A stretch of 6,302 nucleotides of DNA. It comes from Pseudomonadota bacterium. GTDB lineage: Bacteria > Pseudomonadota > Alphaproteobacteria > UBA9655. Where the stretch lies: the NCBI GenBank assembly GCA_021809225.1, contig JAKBAL010000135.1, positions 1-6,302 of the forward strand, written 5' to 3'. Shown in pieces: positions 1 through 5,941 of the stretch. Under the pieces are notes generated by a model, which was given only the letters and a program-made list of their open reading frames with translations, was not told where the DNA came from and did not search any database. How positions within the stretch are numbered: position 1 is the stretch's first letter; each line of letters opens with the position of its first letter. The translations under genes were made by a program, and so were the position numbers.

Positions 1-421
1 CGCGAATATCAATGTTGCTGCGGAGGTAGATACCCATACCGATTACGCAGAGGACAATTGAACAGAGGTTTAAAACAGGAGCTGCAATCGCGGCCCCTAC
101 ATTATTTTTAGGAGGAGTTATAACATTCGGAGTTTTTAGGCATTTTTTTCCATATAAAGAAGTCCCGTATAAACCTAATATGAGTCGAATTATGAAGATA
201 TCTCCGAAAAGAATTATATTATTAAAGAGAGAAGCAACAATAACAATAAAAGAGAGTATAAAAACAATAAATCCAGCCAGGTATAGGCGCTTGTAAAAAA
301 GCCAAATATAAGTAAAAAAGAAAGCAGACCAGTTCCATTTAACAAAAAAAGACCCAATCTGATTGCTTTTAAACGCCTTTTGATAGTAGGGGTTAAGAAC
401 GTCGATAATTTTACTCTGCAT
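1..421 (-). CDS. DUF2628-type small membrane protein, N-terminal 140 residues (runs off left edge)
   Basis: The reverse strand is open from an ATG at 421-419 to the window edge (140 codons, no stop). Residues about 27-50 carry the DUF2628 hallmark: WNWSAFFF (29-36), a Trp at 40, then YKRLYLAG (43-50). In other members this reads like NWAAFFFGPLWLLYRKMY. Hydrophobic stretches at about 47-72, 74-88 and 109-132 look like membrane segments. A Gly/Tyr/Lys-rich link (GLYGTSLYGKK, 83-93) resembles the part of the family that follows the second segment. The upstream Shine-Dalgarno is weak (AGATAGG-like, about 8 bases before the ATG). The family has no known biochemical role; members are inner-membrane proteins often found beside unrelated genes. 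The C-terminus is outside the window, so total length is unknown. The family call rests on pattern recognition of the aromatic motif, without a profile search. Confidence 0.72.
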   Translation of the reverse strand, partial: MQSKIIDVLNPYYQKAFKSNQIGSFFVKWNWSAFFFTYIWLFYKRLYLAGFIVFILSFIVIVASLFNNIILFGDIFIIRLILGLYGTSLYGKKCLKTPNVITPPKNNVGAAIAAPVLNLCSIVLCVIGMGIYLRSNIDIR

Positions 422-429
422 TAAATAAC

Positions 430-567
430 CTATCTATTTGATTTCTTTTTCCATGACTGTTCTAATTTTATTTCTAGCTCATCCTTTAAAGAACTTCGTA
501 GTAGCGTCTCTTTTCTTTCTCCCAATAGGCTAAAGCCTGTAGAGACAAATATGGATAACGAGGGACT
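430..567 (-). other. Weak minus-strand ORF, possible gene remnant upstream of the DUF2628 gene
   Basis: Reading the minus strand from just after a TAA (570-568), a frame of 45 codons stays open to a TAG at 432-430, which lies 8 bases before the DUF2628 ATG. There is no in-frame ATG or GTG; the only candidate start is a TTG. The C-terminal half is charged and amphipathic (for example LKDELEIKLEQSWKKK) and looks more protein-like than chance sequence. The close spacing would suit an operon partner whose 5' part has been lost. I do not recognise the sequence, and an open frame of this size can occur by chance in AT-rich DNA. Confidence 0.18.
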
Positions 568-731
568 TTAAAGCTTATCTTAATAATGTTCTATCTCTTT
601 CCCACAAAAAATCTTAAGTACTGAACTATAAAATCTAGTGTTTTGAGTCCTTATAAAACAAGCCATCTTTTTAAATCAGATGAGGGAAAGCAAACCTTAG
701 CTTGGGGAAAGATAAGGACGGAATGCCATTC

Positions 732-787
732 ATTCAATGTTGAATCTTTTAATCTGAAAAGAATCAACAGGACACGACTCGTTGATT
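732..787. repeat. Cluster of three overlapping inverted repeats
   Basis: Three inverted repeats share arms. ATTCAA (732-737) pairs with TTGAAT (740-745) across 2 bases. GTTGAATCTTTT (739-750) pairs with AAAAGAATCAAC (757-768) across a 6-base loop with one mismatch. AATCAAC (762-768) pairs perfectly with GTTGATT (781-787) across 12 bases. The arms are variants of one GTTGAATC/GTTGATTC word, so the hairpins exclude one another. The cluster lies 66-121 bases beyond the stop of the minus-strand NAD(P)HX repair gene. No run of T follows on either strand, so it is not a standard rho-independent terminator. It could be an RNA 3'-end structure, a repeat remnant or a binding site. Confidence 0.45.
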
Positions 788-852
788 GCACCTAAATTGT
801 ATAATCCCATTGAAAAGAAAAATTCAAAATGCCGCAAGAGCGTTCATCCAGC

Positions 853-2283
853 TTACTGGTTATCAGAACAGTGAAGGGCATTTAGGAGCTGAAGAACATC
901 AGGAATTTCACTCAATAAATCTTCTGCAATAAGGCCGAGACCCAAGTGATTTGCGGCATTACCATGAATCCAAACCCCAGCAGCAGCTGCTTGAAAGGGG
1001 GGAAGACCTTGAGCTAACAAGCCCACCATCAATCCAGCAAGCACATCCCCCGTTCCAGCTGTTGCAAGCGTTGCCGGTGCATTTTCATTAATGATAAGCT
1101 CACCTTGAGGGGAAGCAATGATTGTGTCATAGCCTTTTAGAACGATAACCGCCCCTGCTTCAGCAGCTGCTTTTAGGGCTTTTTCTGCCTTATTTCTTAA
1201 AAAAGCAAGGTGGGGAAAAAGCCTTTGAAATTCTCCTTCATGAGGTGTTAAAATCACGTTTTGATGGAGATGGCTTGTGAGATCTTGGGTCTTTCCTTCA
1301 AAGCTAGAAAGTGCCCCCCCATCCAAAACACAAGGCTTTTTTGATGCAAGAAGAAGGATGGCTTGTTCACGGGTTGAATCCTTGGGCAACGCTCCCGCTC
1401 CCCATAACAAAGCGTTAAAGCGCTTATCCATGACCCAATCCAAAAATTCTTGAGCTGTTGACACAGGAGTCACAATTTCTCCCCAAGCAATCGTCGCAAA
1501 AATGGGATACTCTTCTACTTTGCACATAAGACGTACAAGCCCAGCTCCAACACGCCTGGCAGCAAGAGAAGCGAGCCTTACAGCCCCAGGCATACACCCA
1601 TTTCCAATGACGAGGCACGCTCCTCGGGTATATTTATGATCCAAAGGTTGAGGTCCTTTGAGAAACTCTCCCCATAAAGAAGGAGCATTCACGTAATACG
1701 TAATAGGGGGAAGAAACGTGTCAGGGATTCCAATATCTTTAACATAAAGCTTGCCAGTATAAATACGACCCGGAAGAAGATAATGACAGGGACGAGCTCT
1801 CAAAAAAGTCACCGTATATGTTGCCTGAACAGCTATCCCATAACAGGCGCCAGAATCCATATCAATTCCTGTTGGAATATCAATGGCAACAACTGACTTT
1901 TCTGAAGCATTTATCAATTCCACGAGTTTTAGGATATCCCCTTCCAGCGGTTTGGAAAGGCCTGACCCTAAAAGACCATCAACAATGAGCTCTGCTTGAC
2001 TTAAGGAATGTTGGATCTTCTCAAAAGAGGGAAGAGCGTTAAGAGTTATAATTTCAACCGGCCATCCCTTCTCTTTTAAAAGACGCGCAACAACCTTGCC
2101 ATCTTCTCCATTCTTACCTGGTCCACACAATACAATCGTAGGACGGTGAGAAAAATGTTTAAGGATGATTTCAACAACCCTCTCTCCTGCACGTTCTATA
2201 AGATCTTTTTCTAAAAATCCTTCCGCAATAACAGCTTTTTTGACGAATCCTATTCCTTCTTCTGTCAAAAGCTCATTTTTCAC
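853..2283 (-). CDS. nnr: Bifunctional NAD(P)H-hydrate epimerase / ADP-dependent NAD(P)H-hydrate dehydratase
   Basis: Repairs hydrated NADH/NADPH in the cytoplasm: the N-terminal YjeF_N domain interconverts the R and S forms, and the C-terminal ribokinase-like domain dehydrates S-NAD(P)HX at the expense of ADP. Numbering from the GTG start (476 aa), the epimerase part spans about 1-205 with GPGKNGEDG (54-62), DGLLGSGL (102-109) and DIPTGID (135-141). The dehydratase part spans about 212-476 with HKYTRG (216-221), TPHEGEF (346-352) and ATAGTGDVLAG (407-417), whose GTGD holds the catalytic Asp (413). Both domains are full length. The frame extends to an ATG at 2310, but AAGGAGGAG sits just before the GTG at 2283-2281, and family members begin close to the LLT motif found there, so GTG is preferred. 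The phosphate-loop motif is usually GNNGGDG; here Lys and Glu replace Asn and Gly. The gene is divergent from the NTT gene at 2365. Confidence 0.93.
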   Translation of the reverse strand: MKNELLTEEGIGFVKKAVIAEGFLEKDLIERAGERVVEIILKHFSHRPTIVLCGPGKNGEDGKVVARLLKEKGWPVEIITLNALPSFEKIQHSLSQAELIVDGLLGSGLSKPLEGDILKLVELINASEKSVVAIDIPTGIDMDSGACYGIAVQATYTVTFLRARPCHYLLPGRIYTGKLYVKDIGIPDTFLPPITYYVNAPSLWGEFLKGPQPLDHKYTRGACLVIGNGCMPGAVRLASLAARRVGAGLVRLMCKVEEYPIFATIAWGEIVTPVSTAQEFLDWVMDKRFNALLWGAGALPKDSTREQAILLLASKKPCVLDGGALSSFEGKTQDLTSHLHQNVILTPHEGEFQRLFPHLAFLRNKAEKALKAAAEAGAVIVLKGYDTIIASPQGELIINENAPATLATAGTGDVLAGLMVGLLAQGLPPFQAAAAGVWIHGNAANHLGLGLIAEDLLSEIPDVLQLLNALHCSDNQ

Positions 2284-2364
2284 ATGCTCCTCCTTAAAAA
2301 ACCTATGCATCTCTGGCCTTTCCCTATAGAATCTAACCTAAAGAGAATAATAGAATATTAATAA
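2284..2364. promoter_or_regulatory. Divergent intergenic region between nnr and the NTT paralogue
   Basis: These 81 bases separate two divergently transcribed genes and should contain both promoters. The part next to the NTT gene (about 2324-2364) is very AT-rich. On the plus strand TATAGA (2325-2330) and TAGAAT (2351-2356) resemble -10 boxes. On the minus strand several TATTCT-like hexamers lie in the same stretch. I found no convincing -35 partner for either direction. The NTT gene has no good Shine-Dalgarno, only purine-rich AAGAG around 2341-2345, too far from its ATG. Exact promoter positions cannot be given. Confidence 0.35.
2287..2295 (-). promoter_or_regulatory. Strong Shine-Dalgarno that sets the nnr start at GTG 2283
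   Basis: On the minus strand the sequence reads AAGGAGGAG, with the AGGAGG core at 2294-2289, five bases before GTG (2283-2281). This is near-perfect complementarity to the 16S rRNA tail at optimal spacing. The alternative ATG at 2310-2308 has only a purine-rich GGGAAAGG further upstream. The site therefore shortens the protein by nine residues relative to the longest frame. Confidence 0.8.
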
Positions 2365-3879
2365 ATGGCACCCCTGGATCCATTAAACACACAAAAGCTA
2401 ACGCCTTTTCAAACTTTTTTTTGGCCCGTTTTTCCCCATGAAAAAAAGTTAGCCCTTTATTTATCATCTATTTTATTCTTAATTGGGGGAGCTAATGCCC
2501 TCATTTATCCTTTTTACATTAGTTTTTTGATTACCTCCCCTCATTCAGGCGCAGAAGTTCTTGGGTTTTTGCGGATTATGGGGACGCTTCCTGTCAGCAT
2601 TCTTTTTATTATGGGCTACAGCTGGCTCTATAACAAGTTTAATAAACTTGAAATTGTAGGTGTAGCTTATTGTATTTCAACAATATTTTATATTGTTTAT
2701 TCCTTTTTTATTTTTCCCCATATGAAAATTTTAAATGTAAGTCCTGAAACAATAGCTCAACATATGTCCGAATATCCCCGTATTAAGTGGTTATTTCCGA
2801 TTTTTGGGAATTGGACGATCAGTATTTTCTATGTCATTACTGATGTATGGTTATCGATTTCCATTTCTCAATTTTTTTGGCAAACCGCCAATCATCTCAC
2901 GAAAACCGATCAAGCTTGCCGTTTATATCCCGTTTTTATCATTTTTTTAGGCTTGGGAGGTATTATATTTGCTCTCCTCCTGGATGAACTTATAAGCTAT
3001 GCAAGCATATTTAACTTTCATACAACAACAGATAAACTTATTTTTATTTTACAAATTGTTTCTGTTGTAAACATAGTTTTATCTTTCGCTATTGTCATTG
3101 CCTTTAAAAAAACTTTTGCTCATTTTTCATCTATCATTCAAAAAGTTAAAGAAAAAACAACCCCTATCTCCCCCCCCTCGGTTTTTGAAGGATTCCGATA
3201 CCTTATACATTCAAAGTACATCTTCTTTATATTTTTAACACTTCTTTCTTCAAATATTATTTATCAGCTCATCAATTTTCTCTGGAAGAGTGAGCTCAAG
3301 ACATACGCCACAATGGCATTGTTCTATAACGAGTTTCTGACAAATTATGCCCTATGGAATGGCATAGGTATTGTTATTTTTGCCTTTGGAACCAAAAACT
3401 TTATTAACAAGTGGGGATGGTTTCCCGTTGCTTTTATGACACCTATTATCAGTTTAATAACGGCCCTTCCTTTTTTCATTTTATATTATGTTCACCATTT
3501 GTATGGAGAATATAAATTTTTGTTTAATATAAACCCTCATCATCTCCTCGCCATTATTGGAGCTGCTCAAAGCATCCTGATGACGGCCTCTTTTTCATGC
3601 CTTTATTCTCCCATAAAAGAAATGGCTTATATCCCCTTAGATGCTGACATGAAAGTAAAAGGAAAAGTGGCAGCTGATGTTCTTGGGAATAGTTGTGGGA
3701 AAGCAGGAAGCGGTATTATTCAAGAAGGTCTTCTTTCCTGGTCAGGAGGGCTTGATCTCACAATCATCCCCTATTTAATGTGGTTAATCCTTGGCTTTTT
3801 TGGGACTTGGTTTTACGCTACATACGCTCTTGGAAAGAAGTACTTCAAATTGATTGAGCTCCGAAAAAAACAGCGTTAA
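2365..3879 (+). CDS. Divergent NTT/Tlc-family nucleotide transporter paralogue
   Basis: A 504-residue inner-membrane protein of the ATP/ADP translocase family (TLC), with about 11-12 hydrophobic segments. Family landmarks line up along the whole length with the canonical translocase at 4319: FFWPVFPHEKK (18-28) for IWPIQGSEMKK, FWQTANHLTK (171-180), LWKSELK (306-312), EMAYIPLD (419-426), and KVKGKVAADVL (430-440) followed by GKAGSG. By this alignment the usual RDIKD block is YPFYIS (49-53 region), the AELWGS Glu is Asp160, and the VEVTWKS Glu is Asn304; only the last Lys-rich block is kept. These positions correspond to residues critical for ATP/ADP exchange in plant NTT1, so substrate or mechanism has probably changed. 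Known NTT variants carry other nucleotides, mixed NTPs or NAD+. The protein is richer in Phe and Ile than its paralogue. The ATG fits family length, but the ribosome site is poor. The stop overlaps the S9 remnant. Confidence 0.88.
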   Translation: MAPLDPLNTQKLTPFQTFFWPVFPHEKKLALYLSSILFLIGGANALIYPFYISFLITSPHSGAEVLGFLRIMGTLPVSILFIMGYSWLYNKFNKLEIVGVAYCISTIFYIVYSFFIFPHMKILNVSPETIAQHMSEYPRIKWLFPIFGNWTISIFYVITDVWLSISISQFFWQTANHLTKTDQACRLYPVFIIFLGLGGIIFALLLDELISYASIFNFHTTTDKLIFILQIVSVVNIVLSFAIVIAFKKTFAHFSSIIQKVKEKTTPISPPSVFEGFRYLIHSKYIFFIFLTLLSSNIIYQLINFLWKSELKTYATMALFYNEFLTNYALWNGIGIVIFAFGTKNFINKWGWFPVAFMTPIISLITALPFFILYYVHHLYGEYKFLFNINPHHLLAIIGAAQSILMTASFSCLYSPIKEMAYIPLDADMKVKGKVAADVLGNSCGKAGSGIIQEGLLSWSGGLDLTIIPYLMWLILGFFGTWFYATYALGKKYFKLIELRKKQR

Positions 3880-4084
3880 GCCTGTATCATATATTGAGTT
3901 TGAGGGAGAAGGGCACACTATATCTGATATGAGAAAATTTGATGGCATGCTTTGGTTTATCGAACGCTTTTTAGCAAAGCATCTCGGGGGTCATGAAGAG
4001 CCATGTGTTGGTGATTTGGAAGACATTACAAGTTCATCTGTTGTATGGGGAAAAGATCTTTGGATTAGGAGTGCAATTAAATAA
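3854..4084 (+). pseudogene. C-terminal remnant of an S9 (prolyl oligopeptidase family) peptidase
   Basis: A frame of 76 codons overlaps the end of the NTT gene by 26 bases and ends with TAA at 4082-4084. It reads like the last tenth of an S9 serine peptidase: KPVSYIEFEGEGH with the presumed catalytic His at codon 3914-3916, then an Asp/Arg-rich helix and FLAKHLGG (39-46), followed by a short EP...GD...SS tail, as in dipeptidyl-aminopeptidase-like members. The catalytic Ser and Asp and the beta-propeller, some 600 residues, are missing. An in-frame TGA lies at 3851-3853, the only start is a TTG inside the NTT gene, and no ribosome site is visible. It is most simply a deletion remnant whose junction lies in or near the last codons of the NTT gene. 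Translation as a small protein by reinitiation after the NTT stop is possible but unlikely. Confidence 0.75.
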
Positions 4085-4161
4085 TATCAGTTAGGAAAAA
4101 TAAAATAACGAGCTCTCAAGTTCGTCGTCCCGAACAGATTCAATTCTATTAAGAATAAACC

Positions 4162-4186
4162 CCTATAAATACCTATAAATACCTAT
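4162..4186 (+). repeat. Tandem 10-bp direct repeat upstream of the tlc promoter
   Basis: CCTATAAATA occurs twice without a gap (4162-4171 and 4172-4181) and is followed by a third partial copy, CCTAT (4182-4186). The period equals about one helical turn, and the array ends exactly where the TTGACA box begins. That position and its AT content would suit an UP-element-like or curved region, or a site for a regulator binding one DNA face. No known operator is recognised. Confidence 0.6.
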
Positions 4187-4215
4187 TTGACAAAAAGAGG
4201 AAAAGGTGGTAATAG
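4187..4215 (+). promoter_or_regulatory. Candidate sigma70-type promoter of the canonical tlc gene
   Basis: TTGACA (4187-4192) is a perfect -35 box. At a 17-base spacing lies TAATAG (4210-4215), a poor -10 match (3 of 6). Transcription would then start near 4222 and give a leader of about 100 bases. A second possible -10, TATGAT (4253-4258, 5 of 6), has no good -35 at the right distance but would place the stem-loop at 4222-4247 between or over the promoter elements. Either may be used; the perfect -35 box is the main support. Confidence 0.42.
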
Positions 4216-4221
4216 CGGAGC

Positions 4222-4247
4222 AGTTTTAAGTTATTTCACTTAAAACT
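4222..4247 (+). promoter_or_regulatory. Perfect 10-bp inverted repeat / stem-loop in the tlc leader
   Basis: AGTTTTAAGT (4222-4231) pairs without mismatch with ACTTAAAACT (4238-4247) around the 6-base loop TATTTC. With transcription starting from the TTGACA promoter the hairpin would sit at the very 5' end of the message, a place where stem-loops can protect mRNA. As DNA it would also serve as an operator of two half-sites, 16 bp centre to centre. The stem has only two G:C pairs, and the following AATTTTATGATTT is not a clean T-run, so a terminator or attenuator is less likely. Confidence 0.5.
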
Positions 4248-4318
4248 AATTTTATGATTTAGTAGATTTTTAATAATCGTTATGCCGATTTAAAGGTAAC
4301 ATAGAAGGATAAGATGTA

Positions 4319-5863
4319 ATGTCTGTACAAGCCCTCCCGCAGCAAGACCCTCAATTTTCAAAGCTTCGTGCTGCAATTTGGCCTATTCAAGGGTCAGAAA
4401 TGAAAAAATTCTTGCCCATGGGCATGATGATGTTCTTTGTTTTGTTTATTTATACTATCGTGCGAGATATAAAAGACGTCCAAGTTGTAGGATCTTCTGG
4501 CGCTGAAGCGATCAGCTTTATCAAGTTCTGGGGAGTAACTCCTGCCTCCATCCTTTTCGTCATCTTGTATGCGAAACTCAGCAACATCCTCTCAAAGGAA
4601 AATTTGTTCTACTCATGTATCATTCCTTTTATCCTTTTTTTCGGGGCCTTTGCGCTGGTCATTTATCCTAACAGGGCTCTCCTTCACCCTTCGACAGAAA
4701 CAGTTCAAGCCTTGCAACAATCCATCCCATCCCTAAGATTTGTTTTTGCTCTTTGGGGAACATGGGCCTATTCTGTTTTTTATGTCATGGCAGAACTCTG
4801 GGGAAGTGTTGTTGTCTCTCTCTTGTTCTGGCAGTTTGCAAATGAAATTACCCGCACTGGCGAAGCGAAACGTTTTTACGCCCTCTTCCCTCTACTTGGT
4901 AACGTCGCCTTGATTTTGTCTGGTCAAACCGTCACATATTTCTCATCCATTGGCGATCAATACGCACCTGGGGTAGATGTCTGGGGAATAAGTTTAAACT
5001 ACATGATGGGAACTGTTGTGATTGCGGGTCTCTCCATCATTGCCATTTACTGGTGGATGAACCGATATGTATTAACCGATCCTTTTTATTATGATGCGGC
5101 AGAGACAGGCAAAAAGAAGTCCAAGAAAGACAAGCCAAAGCTTTCCATTTCTGAAAGCTTTAAGTACTTAATTTCTTCCCGTTATTTGGGATTCGTTGCA
5201 CTTCTCGTTTTGGGGTATGGAATGGCTATCAACCTCGTGGAAGTCACGTGGAAGAGTCAGCTCAAACTCCAATACACAACTGAAAATGATTATGGCGCCT
5301 TTATGGGGAACTTCTCGACCTTCACAGGAATTGCAACAATTATTTTGATTTTAATGTGCAAAGGAATTGTTCGCCGCTATGGATGGTTCACGGGCGCTGT
5401 CTTAACACCGATCATTCTCTTAATCACAGGTGTTCTCTTCTACACTTTCGTGATTTTCCGTGACAGTCTTGATTGGTTTACCATTGCGATGATGGGAACA
5501 ACCCCTGTGTTCCTGGCTGTGATGCTTGGAGCAACTCAAAATATCTTAAGTAAGGGAACAAAATACTCCCTCTTCGATCCAACCAAAGAAATGTCATACA
5601 TTCCTCTGGATCAAGAACTAAAAGTCAAAGGTAAAGCAGCTGTGGACGTTATTGGTGGACGTTTGGGTAAATCTGGGGGAGCGGTTATCCAGCAGTTCCT
5701 GCTCGTTGTAACCTCTACCACAGCGACCCAAATCACAATTGCGCCTTATACTTGTACCATAATGATTGTGGTCATCCTGGCCTGGATATTTGCGGCAGGC
5801 GGTCTAAGCAAATTGTACAACCAAAAAGTAGCTGAAAGAGAGCGCGAATTAAAAGCTGCTTAA
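4319..5863 (+). CDS. tlc: ATP/ADP translocase (canonical NTT/Tlc nucleotide antiporter)
   Basis: A 514-residue inner-membrane antiporter that exchanges host ATP for bacterial ADP and so acts in energy parasitism. It resembles Rickettsia Tlc and plastid NTT along its whole length, with about 12 membrane segments. Family blocks are intact: IWPIQGSEMKKFLP (20-33), the RDIKD motif (49-53), FYVMAELWGS (154-163), LFWQFANEITR (169-179), GEAKRFY (181-187), INLVEVTWKS (304-313), SLFDPTKEM (417-425), and KVKGKAAVDVIGG with GKSGGA (435-455). By comparison with plant NTT1, the charged residues needed for transport are likely Lys52, Glu159, Glu308 and a Lys of the last block; all are present. A Lys-rich loop (265-274) lies before the second half. 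ATG 4319 is preceded by AGAAGGAT (4303-4310), 8-9 bases away. The gene has its own leader and a strong terminator. The exact substrate (ATP/ADP or other nucleotides) is inferred. Confidence 0.95.
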   Translation: MSVQALPQQDPQFSKLRAAIWPIQGSEMKKFLPMGMMMFFVLFIYTIVRDIKDVQVVGSSGAEAISFIKFWGVTPASILFVILYAKLSNILSKENLFYSCIIPFILFFGAFALVIYPNRALLHPSTETVQALQQSIPSLRFVFALWGTWAYSVFYVMAELWGSVVVSLLFWQFANEITRTGEAKRFYALFPLLGNVALILSGQTVTYFSSIGDQYAPGVDVWGISLNYMMGTVVIAGLSIIAIYWWMNRYVLTDPFYYDAAETGKKKSKKDKPKLSISESFKYLISSRYLGFVALLVLGYGMAINLVEVTWKSQLKLQYTTENDYGAFMGNFSTFTGIATIILILMCKGIVRRYGWFTGAVLTPIILLITGVLFYTFVIFRDSLDWFTIAMMGTTPVFLAVMLGATQNILSKGTKYSLFDPTKEMSYIPLDQELKVKGKAAVDVIGGRLGKSGGAVIQQFLLVVTSTTATQITIAPYTCTIMIVVILAWIFAAGGLSKLYNQKVAERERELKAA

Positions 5864-5880
5864 AAAAGGCTTTCAAAAAT

Positions 5881-5916
5881 TCCTCCATGATCGTAATGTC
5901 ATGGGGGATTTTTTTT
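5881..5916 (+). terminator. Rho-independent terminator of tlc
   Basis: TCCTCCATGA (5881-5890) pairs with TCATGGGGGA (5899-5908) around an 8-base loop. All ten positions pair, one as a T-G wobble, and eight T (5909-5916) follow directly. The stem begins 17 bases after the tlc stop codon. This is a textbook terminator for tlc, and it lies immediately upstream of the DUF2000 gene. Confidence 0.92.
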
Positions 5917-5930
5917 GCCTGTTATTTCTG

Positions 5931-5936
5931 AGGAGG
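5931..5936 (+). promoter_or_regulatory. Shine-Dalgarno AGGAGG that sets the DUF2000 start at ATG 5942
   Basis: AGGAGG (5931-5936) lies five bases before ATG 5942. The frame is open further upstream, to a TTG at 5915 inside the terminator T-run, but that start would have no ribosome site and would add nine residues (a Pro-Val-Ile-Ser stretch then Glu residues) that merely translate the ribosome site. ATG 5942 is therefore preferred. Confidence 0.85.
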
Positions 5937-5941
5937 AGCTC

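Larger units (their letters stand above)
422..852. other. 431-base stretch without a convincing gene
   Basis: No ORF with a good start and ribosome site is visible on either strand. The stretch lies between the start of the DUF2628 gene and the 3' end of the NAD(P)HX repair gene, both on the minus strand. It must therefore hold the 3' end of the repair-gene transcript and the promoter or leader of the DUF2628 gene, but I could not identify either with confidence. It contains a minus-strand ORF that lacks ATG/GTG (430-567), a small inverted repeat AGGCT-aa-AGCCT (527-538) flanked by GTCTCT (506-511) and AGAGAC (541-546), and the overlapping inverted repeats at 732-787. It may be decayed coding sequence. 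Confidence 0.5.

Noticed and set aside
651..791. Minus-strand 46-codon frame starting with GTG
   Set aside because: No Shine-Dalgarno, no recognisable sequence, and it runs through the inverted-repeat cluster; open by chance.
1424..1618. 64-codon frame inside the nnr gene
   Set aside because: It lies fully within the well-supported nnr coding sequence, has no ribosome site and no recognisable content; a shadow of the real gene.
3860..3880. Programmed frameshift on the A7 run joining the NTT protein to the S9 remnant
   Set aside because: The S9 frame is +1 relative to the NTT frame, there is no classic slippery heptamer with a downstream structure, and a peptidase tail on a complete transporter makes little sense; a deletion remnant is simpler.
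4120..4135. Hairpin GTTCG-tcgtcc-CGAAC as terminator for the NTT/S9 transcript
   Set aside because: The stem is only five pairs and no T-run follows, so it does not meet the pattern of a rho-independent terminator.
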